Assembly: GCA_003644265.1 (NCBI GenBank)
Contig: QNBX01000062.1
Location: 1 to 22,839, forward strand
DNA: 22,839 bases
Direction: 5' to 3'
Origin: Planctomycetota bacterium
GTDB taxonomy: Bacteria > Planctomycetota > B15-G4
A program made the position numbers and the translations under genes. Under the pieces are notes generated by a model. That model was not told the DNA's origin and searched no databases. It was given only the letters and a program-made list of their open reading frames with translations. Each line of letters starts with the position of its first letter. Positions within the stretch are counted from its first letter, which is position 1. Below, piece after piece: positions 15,922 through 22,839 of this stretch.

Positions 15922-15943
15922 GCTTTGCGACGCTGGCCAGGAT
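15915..15943 (+). promoter_or_regulatory. Candidate promoter of the lipoprotein-kdsB-pyrG-GT4 operon
   Basis: A perfect -35 hexamer TTGACA (15915-15920) is followed after 17 bases by CAGGAT (15938-15943), which matches three positions of the -10 consensus. It lies 60 bases before the ATG of the lipoprotein gene. Its -35 overlaps the start of the divergent LPS-kinase-like gene. Confidence 0.4.
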
Positions 15944-16002
15944 CACGCGGCGCTTGGCGCTGCGGACCCGACCGACTCCTGAGACCTCTGAGAAAGGCGC
16001 CC

Positions 16003-16509
16003 ATGGCCCCGACGTCACGACTCGCCTGGCCCGTGCTGGCTCTGGCTCTGACGGCCGTTGCCTGCGCCAGCACCCAGCCGGCCGTCTCCGTGACGACCGG
16101 AAGCCGGGTGCTGGTGCGATTGTACGAAGCCCGGCAGGACTTGGTGCTGGCCCTCGCCAACGAGAGCCATCCGGACCTGCAGGACATGTACTCCAGCGAG
16201 CGCATGGACGCCGCCCTCAAGCTGGCGCCCGATGAGCTCATGGGCGAGCTGCTGGCGTCGCTGGACAACGCCGGCATGGACACCTTCGGCACGGAGGAGG
16301 CCGAGCCCGGGGGCTCAAGGGGCTACCTGATGGTGCAGCACGGCCTCGAACGGCGGGTGTTCCCCGCGCCGGACCGCTCGGCCTCGGGCGAGGCGCGCCA
16401 GGCCTGGGCCCGCATGAAGCTGATCATGGACCACTACTATCAGCACGTCGGCAGCCTGCAATACGTGGCCAACCCCGGCGGCCGCTCCATCTTCCGCGGG
16501 GACGACTGA
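16003..16509 (+). CDS. Putative lipoprotein of unknown function
   Basis: 168 residues. The N-terminus has a short positive part and a hydrophobic core (about 7-20) ending VAC21, a plausible though imperfect lipobox (Ala rather than Leu at -3), so lipidation at C21 is likely but not certain. The mature part is acidic and helical, with a segment resembling RLYEARQDLVLALANES and no motif I recognise. ATG 16003 follows GAGAAAGG by six bases, which excludes an in-frame upstream extension. The stop is two bases before kdsB, so it belongs to the operon. The position suggests an envelope role, but no function is assignable. Confidence 0.78.
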   Translation: MAPTSRLAWPVLALALTAVACASTQPAVSVTTGSRVLVRLYEARQDLVLALANESHPDLQDMYSSERMDAALKLAPDELMGELLASLDNAGMDTFGTEEAEPGGSRGYLMVQHGLERRVFPAPDRSASGEARQAWARMKLIMDHYYQHVGSLQYVANPGGRSIFRGDD

Positions 16510-16511
16510 GC

Positions 16512-18931
<2,420 letters not shown>

Positions 18932-18958
18932 GGTGAACGACGCGGGAGAGGCGCCAGC

Positions 18959-20080
18959 GTGAGGATCGTGCTGGACGTCACCTCCTGCGCCAAGCAGCGG
19001 CGCGGTGGCATCGGCAACTACGGCGCGGAGCTGATCGGCGCGCTGCGCCGTGTGGCCCCCGAGCACGAGCTGGTGCTGAGCCTGCGACCGCAGCGCTGGC
19101 GCGAGCGCGGTCTGATCGATGACATGCTGGCCGGCGGCCGTGCGCGCATGTTGCTGGACCGCTTGTCGCCGCTCAGCGTGGGGCGCCCGGTGGACGTGTT
19201 TCACGGACTGGGCGTGCGGCTGCCAGCCCACGGCAGCTTCCCGCGCCTGGTCACGCTGCACGACCTCAACGTGTTCGAGTTCCCTGAGCTGGCCTCGGAT
19301 CACTGGCGCGCCACGCGGCAGGCGCGCATCCGGCAGACGCTGGCGCGCGCCGACCTGGCGCTGAGCTACAGCGAGCAGGGCGTCGAGGCTCTAGGCGAGC
19401 ACGTGGGCTTTCCGCCCGAGCGCGTGCGCGTCGTGCCCCTGGGCGTGGACACCGCACGCTTCGCCCGTCCCGACGAGGACACGCTGGCCGCCGTGCTGAC
19501 GCGGCACGACCTCGCCGACCGACCCTACGTCGTGATGGTGGGCGAGTACTCCACGCGCAAGAACCCGCATGGGCTGGTGGAGGCGTTTGCGGCGGCGGGG
19601 CTCGCACCCCATTGGCGCCTGGTCATCGGCGGCCCACGCGACGCCGACGCCGACGCGTTGCGCGCCGATGGAGCCGCGCGGGGCTTGCCGGAGGACAGCC
19701 TGCGCCTGCCCGGCTGGGTCAGCGACGCCGACCTGCCGGCGCTGCTCTCCGGCGCCGGCTTCTGCGTCTGCCCCGCGCTGCACGAGGGCTTCGGACTGCC
19801 GGTTCTGGAGGCCCAGTCCTGCGGCACGCCCGTGCTGAGCAGCGACCGGGGCGCCCTGCCCGAGACCCTGGGCGAGGTGGGCCTGCTGTTCGATCCGGCC
19901 GACGTCGAGGCCTTCGCCGCCGCCCTGGCGCGCATGGCGCAGGACGACGCCCTGCGCGCCGAGCTCTCCCGGCGGGGCCCCTCACGGGTGGCCGCCGGCT
20001 TCACCTGGGAGCATGTCGCTCGCGCCACTCTGGCGGTCTACCAGGAACTCTCCGGATCCCGCCATCATGAGACGTGCTGA
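18959..20080 (+). CDS. GT4-type (GT-B) glycosyltransferase
   Basis: 373 residues with a two-domain GT-B fold. The N-terminus RIVLDVTSCAKQRRGGIGN resembles mannosyltransferase-like GT4 enzymes, and the acceptor-side GGIGNYGAEL loop is typical. The C-domain starts near YVVMVGEYSTRKNPHGLVEA and has the EX7E motif, E276 to E284, in HEGFGLPVLEA, followed by CGTPVLSSDRGALPE. These enzymes retain anomeric configuration and usually transfer hexoses from nucleotide sugars at the cytoplasmic face. GTG 18959 follows GGGAGAGG by nine bases, 27 bases after pyrG. An O-antigen, LPS-core or other envelope glycan role is inferred from context; donor and acceptor are unknown. Confidence 0.9.
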   Translation: MRIVLDVTSCAKQRRGGIGNYGAELIGALRRVAPEHELVLSLRPQRWRERGLIDDMLAGGRARMLLDRLSPLSVGRPVDVFHGLGVRLPAHGSFPRLVTLHDLNVFEFPELASDHWRATRQARIRQTLARADLALSYSEQGVEALGEHVGFPPERVRVVPLGVDTARFARPDEDTLAAVLTRHDLADRPYVVMVGEYSTRKNPHGLVEAFAAAGLAPHWRLVIGGPRDADADALRADGAARGLPEDSLRLPGWVSDADLPALLSGAGFCVCPALHEGFGLPVLEAQSCGTPVLSSDRGALPETLGEVGLLFDPADVEAFAAALARMAQDDALRAELSRRGPSRVAAGFTWEHVARATLAVYQELSGSRHHETC

Positions 20081-20380
20081 CTCCGCCCAAGAGACACCCT
20101 TGAGTTCTGTACAGGAGTTATCCACGCATTGCCCAGGACGTGCGATCGCCCGCTCTGGCCCGCTCAGCCTGTCGCGCTGGCCGTGACGGGCCTGGTTGTC
20201 CACAGCCTCGGAGCGGCGCTGATTCCGGCGCGTCGGGCCGCGGGCCGCCCCCGATCAGCTCGGAGAGCGCGTGCCCCAGATCCGGGAAAGCGCCTGCTTG
20301 GCAGGACCTGGTGCGGCGCCGCCGCTGGCGGGCCGGGCGGCTGAAGTGGTGGCACTCCAGCAGCCTGTGTGCGCGCGCTG
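20081..20380. other. 300-base gene-free region with two DnaA-box-like 9-mers
   Basis: It lies between the convergent stops of the GT4 and AI-2E-type genes. TTATCCACG (20118-20126) differs from the DnaA box TTATCCACA at the last base. TTGTCCACA (20196-20204) is one base from it and equals the form preferred in high-GC actinobacteria. Both face the same way, 78 bases apart. A small CCTGC-TTG-GCAGG hairpin (20293-20305) and other GC-rich hairpins follow without a T-tract. No AT-rich unwinding element or dnaA/dnaN-type gene is nearby, so a chromosomal origin is not supported. Confidence 0.35.
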
Positions 20381-21490
20381 CTAGGCGTCTGGCAGGTCGT
20401 CGGTGGCTGTAGCCACCGGGGCGGGGGGCGGCGTCTCCTCCGGATCGGGCACCGGGCCCATCCAGGAGGCCCAGGAGCGGCCCTCGGGCGAGCTCTCCAG
20501 GCCGATCTTCACGGCCATGGTCAGGGGCACCGACAGGATCATGCCCATGGGGCCCAGGACCCAACCCCAGAACACCAGCGACAGGAACACCACCAGCGTG
20601 GACAGGCCCAGCCCCTTGCCGAACAGCTTGGGCTCCATGACGTTGCCCACCAGGGTGTTGACCGCCAGGAAGGCCAGGGCGGCCCAGCCCGCCATGCCCA
20701 CGCCGCCCTGCAGGAAGGCCAGCAGCACCGGTGGCACCGCCGCCAGGATCGAGCCCAGGTTGGGCACGAAGTTGAGCAGGAACGCGAGCGTGCCCCAGAG
20801 CAGCGGGAAGTCGACCCCCAGGATGGCCAGCCAGGCCGCGACGATGGCGCCGGTCATCAGGCTCACCAGGGTCTTGAGGCCCATGTAGCGGTTGATCTCG
20901 GCCAGCGTCCGGTCGAAGCGCGCGCGCGCGGCCTCCGGGTCGGCGCTCTGCTGCCCCACCCGGGCGCGGATGACGCGCCCCTCGGCCAGGATGAAGATCA
21001 CCAGCAACAGGATCAGGAAGCCGTTGGCGAAGATGCCGCCCACCTGTCCGGCGAGGTCGCCCAACATGTCGAGGGCCTTGCTCAGATCGAAGGCGTCGAT
21101 CAGGTCGCTGGGCGAGGCCTTGTCGCGCACCCAGGAAGGCATGGACGAGTGGCGCACGGCCTGCTTGAAGCCCTCCATCTTGCTGGCCAAGCGCAGCTTG
21201 TAGTCGGGCAACTGCTCGGCCAGCAGGCCCAGAGACTTCCAGAGCATGCCGCTCAGCAGGCCACCGCCCGTCACCAGCCCCATCAGCACCAGGGCCATGG
21301 CCACGCCGCGCGGCAGCTTGCGGCGCTCCAACCAGACGATGCCCGGCAAGCACACGACCGCCACGAACGCCGCCAGGAGCAGGGGCACGATCAGCTCGCG
21401 GGCCTCGCGCATGCCCGCCACGACGATGGTGAACGCCGCCGCCGCCATGAGCCCGGCCGCCAGCTTGCCTCGCGCCTCGACCTGGACCAT
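20381..21490 (-). CDS. AI-2E family (PerM-like) membrane permease
   Basis: 369 residues with about eight predicted membrane helices, the standard architecture of the AI-2E / PerM / TqsA-like family, in the inner membrane. The family's conserved C-terminal half is clear: NFVPNLGS (240-247), LAAVPPVLLAFL, and EPKLFGKGLGLS (286-297), then LVFWGWVLGPMGMILSVPL. Between the second and third helix pairs lies a large soluble segment (about 90-150), normal for the family. TqsA exports autoinducer-2 in E. coli; most homologues have unknown substrates, including Na+/H+ antiport candidates, so autoinducer export should not be assumed. ATG 21490 has GGGAGG four bases upstream. The C-terminal 35 residues are proline-rich and charged. 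It is divergent from the PilT-like gene. Confidence 0.9.
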   Translation of the reverse strand: MVQVEARGKLAAGLMAAAAFTIVVAGMREARELIVPLLLAAFVAVVCLPGIVWLERRKLPRGVAMALVLMGLVTGGGLLSGMLWKSLGLLAEQLPDYKLRLASKMEGFKQAVRHSSMPSWVRDKASPSDLIDAFDLSKALDMLGDLAGQVGGIFANGFLILLLVIFILAEGRVIRARVGQQSADPEAARARFDRTLAEINRYMGLKTLVSLMTGAIVAAWLAILGVDFPLLWGTLAFLLNFVPNLGSILAAVPPVLLAFLQGGVGMAGWAALAFLAVNTLVGNVMEPKLFGKGLGLSTLVVFLSLVFWGWVLGPMGMILSVPLTMAVKIGLESSPEGRSWASWMGPVPDPEETPPPAPVATATDDLPDA

Positions 21491-21619
21491 CGAGCCTCCC
21501 TCGCCGTGAGGCGCAGCCGCCTCGATGGGCCTGATCGTACGCGCGGCACGCGCTCGATCCCACGACGCTGAAGAGACACGCCCAAGCAGACGCCCCCTTA
21601 CCGTCGCCTTCGGGTGAGA

Positions 21620-22807
21620 ATGCAGCCCATGGACCTGAACCAGCTCGTCACCCTCGCGGACGCCGCCGGCGCCTCGGATCTGCACCTGCAAGCGGGTCGC
21701 CCCATGGCCCTGCGCGTCGCGGGCAAGCTACGCACGCAGGGCGAGCCCATGCCGGCGCGGGTGGTGGACGCCATCGCCCGCGAGGTGTTGGGCGCCGAGG
21801 GCCTGCCCGGCTTCTCCGAGCGCGGCTCGGCCGACCTGGCCCTCGACGTGGCGGGCATCCGCTGCCGCGTCAACCTGCTCACCACGTCGCGCGGCACGGG
21901 GCTGGCCATCCGGCTGTTGAGCAATGGCCTGGTGACGGTCGACACGCTCAACCTGCACCCCGAGCTCAAGCAGCTGGTGGCCCACCCCCACGGGCTGGTG
22001 CTGGTGACCGGACCCACGGGCTGCGGCAAGTCGTCCACCCTGGCGGCGCTGGTGCAGGAGGTGAACCTCTCGCGCACGGCGCACATCGTGACGCTCGAGC
22101 AGCCCATCGAGTACGACCTGCTGCCGATCCGCGCGTACATCCGACAGCGCGAGGTGGGGCGCGACACGCCGTCCTTCGCCCAGGGTCTGCTGGACGCCAC
22201 GCGCGAGGACATCGACGTCCTGATGGTGGGCGAGATGCGCGACCGCGACACCATGCGTCTGGTGCTGGACGCGGCGGAGACCGGACACCTGGTGCTGGCC
22301 ACGCTGCACAGCTCCACGCCGATCGAGGCCCTGCAGCGCATCGTGTCGGCCTTTCCTGCCTCCGAGCAGCCCAGCGTGTGCGCGCAGCTGGCCGACGTGG
22401 TGCAGGGCGTGGTCACTCAGCGCCTGACCTGGCTCGATGGCCCAGCCCTGCGCGTGCCCGAGTGCGAGGTGCTGCTGGGCACGCAGGCCGTGCGCGCCGT
22501 GCTGCGCAAGGGCGAGCTCTTCAAGCTGCAGACCGCGCTGGAGACCGGCGGCCGCGAGGGCAACTGGACGCTGACGCGCTATCGCGCCTGGCTGCAGTCC
22601 AAGACGGACTTCCATGAGCCGCAGCCCCGCGAGGACGTCGCGCCGCGGCGCGCGAGCCCGCCGCGGCGCGACGCCGCACCTGCGCCCGAGACGACGGCCG
22701 GCGGTGACGGCCGCCGGGGCGAGGGCGAGGGCGACGACGACATCTGGGTCATCAAGCCCACCGACGACACGCTGGGCGATGTGCTCGGCGAGCTCGACAA
22801 GGACTGA
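21620..22807 (+). CDS. pilT: PilT-like type IV pilus retraction ATPase
   Basis: 395 residues from ATG 21620; GTG 21614 and ATG 21629 are alternatives, and ATG 21629 (MDLNQLV) looks closest to the usual PilT start. PilT-family hexamers hydrolyse ATP at the inner membrane to depolymerise type IV pili. Landmarks: N-terminal ASDLHLQAGRP, Walker A GPTGCGKSS (131-139, K137), Asp box TLEQPIE (158-164), Walker B MVGEMRD with E205, and His box TLHSST with H230. The Asp box normally reads IEDP; here D is Q161. Walker A has Cys instead of Ser. The last 60 residues are an acidic, Pro/Arg/Gly-rich tail ending in GDVLGELDKD, beyond normal PilT. No other pilus gene is in the window, so the retraction role is inferred. 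It could also be PilU-like. Confidence 0.85.
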   Translation: MQPMDLNQLVTLADAAGASDLHLQAGRPMALRVAGKLRTQGEPMPARVVDAIAREVLGAEGLPGFSERGSADLALDVAGIRCRVNLLTTSRGTGLAIRLLSNGLVTVDTLNLHPELKQLVAHPHGLVLVTGPTGCGKSSTLAALVQEVNLSRTAHIVTLEQPIEYDLLPIRAYIRQREVGRDTPSFAQGLLDATREDIDVLMVGEMRDRDTMRLVLDAAETGHLVLATLHSSTPIEALQRIVSAFPASEQPSVCAQLADVVQGVVTQRLTWLDGPALRVPECEVLLGTQAVRAVLRKGELFKLQTALETGGREGNWTLTRYRAWLQSKTDFHEPQPREDVAPRRASPPRRDAAPAPETTAGGDGRRGEGEGDDDIWVIKPTDDTLGDVLGELDKD

Positions 22808-22839
22808 GGCCCGCGTCAGTCGAGCGCTGTCGCGCCGCC

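Noticed and set aside
20118..20204. Chromosomal replication origin
   Set aside because: Only two imperfect boxes, no AT-rich unwinding element and no dnaA, dnaN, rpmH or parAB gene nearby.
20281..20380. Intrinsic terminators between the convergent GT4 and permease genes
   Set aside because: GC-rich hairpins exist but none is followed by a T-run on either strand.

Overview
The window is very GC-rich (about 70% by eye). Its content points to a Gram-negative member of the Planctomycetota: a membrane Ser/Thr kinase with the DWG/SPE variant motifs and a WD40 tail, Kdo/LPS genes, anhydromuropeptide recycling and a PilT-type ATPase. Myxococcota is the main alternative. The phylum call is inference; no rRNA or tRNA was found. 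All but one or two candidate genes look chromosomal and housekeeping-like. I see no insertion sequence, integrase, CRISPR array or phage gene.

Layout. (1) 1-5422: the start of an unknown leftward gene, then a TPR-repeat protein and a 1426-residue kinase with about 14 WD40 repeats, both rightward. (2) 5577-6509: leftward genes for a small coiled-coil membrane protein, a DinB-like protein and perhaps a 60-residue ORF. (3) 6634-10311: a tight rightward operon of aldehyde dehydrogenase, YkgJ-type cysteine-cluster protein, ornithine cyclodeaminase-family protein and a GT2-like protein. Two of its junctions are 4-base GTGA overlaps. (4) 10397-15921: leftward genes for an unknown winged-helix-like protein, mtnP, anmK, a membrane-anchored double-LysM protein, and an LPS-kinase-like protein interrupted by a one-base frameshift. 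(5) 16003-20080: a rightward operon of lipoprotein, kdsB, pyrG and GT4 glycosyltransferase. (6) 20081-20380: a gene-free stretch with two DnaA-box-like 9-mers. (7) 20381-22807: a leftward AI-2E-type permease, divergent from a PilT-like ATPase.

How the genes fit together. Region 5 is an envelope-glycan module: CTP synthase makes the CTP that KdsB uses to activate Kdo, next to a glycosyltransferase and a divergent WaaP/InaA-like kinase that could phosphorylate an LPS core sugar. AnmK and the LysM protein are adjacent and suggest peptidoglycan turnover. Region 3 has no pathway I recognise and is the best candidate for something undescribed. Its last gene has kept a GT2 fold but lost the DXD metal-binding aspartates.

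The findings that most deserve a check are the GT2-like protein without DXD, the frameshift in the LPS-kinase-like gene, the altered nucleophile elbow of CTP synthase, the Asp-box substitution in the PilT-like ATPase, and the paired DnaA-box-like sites.
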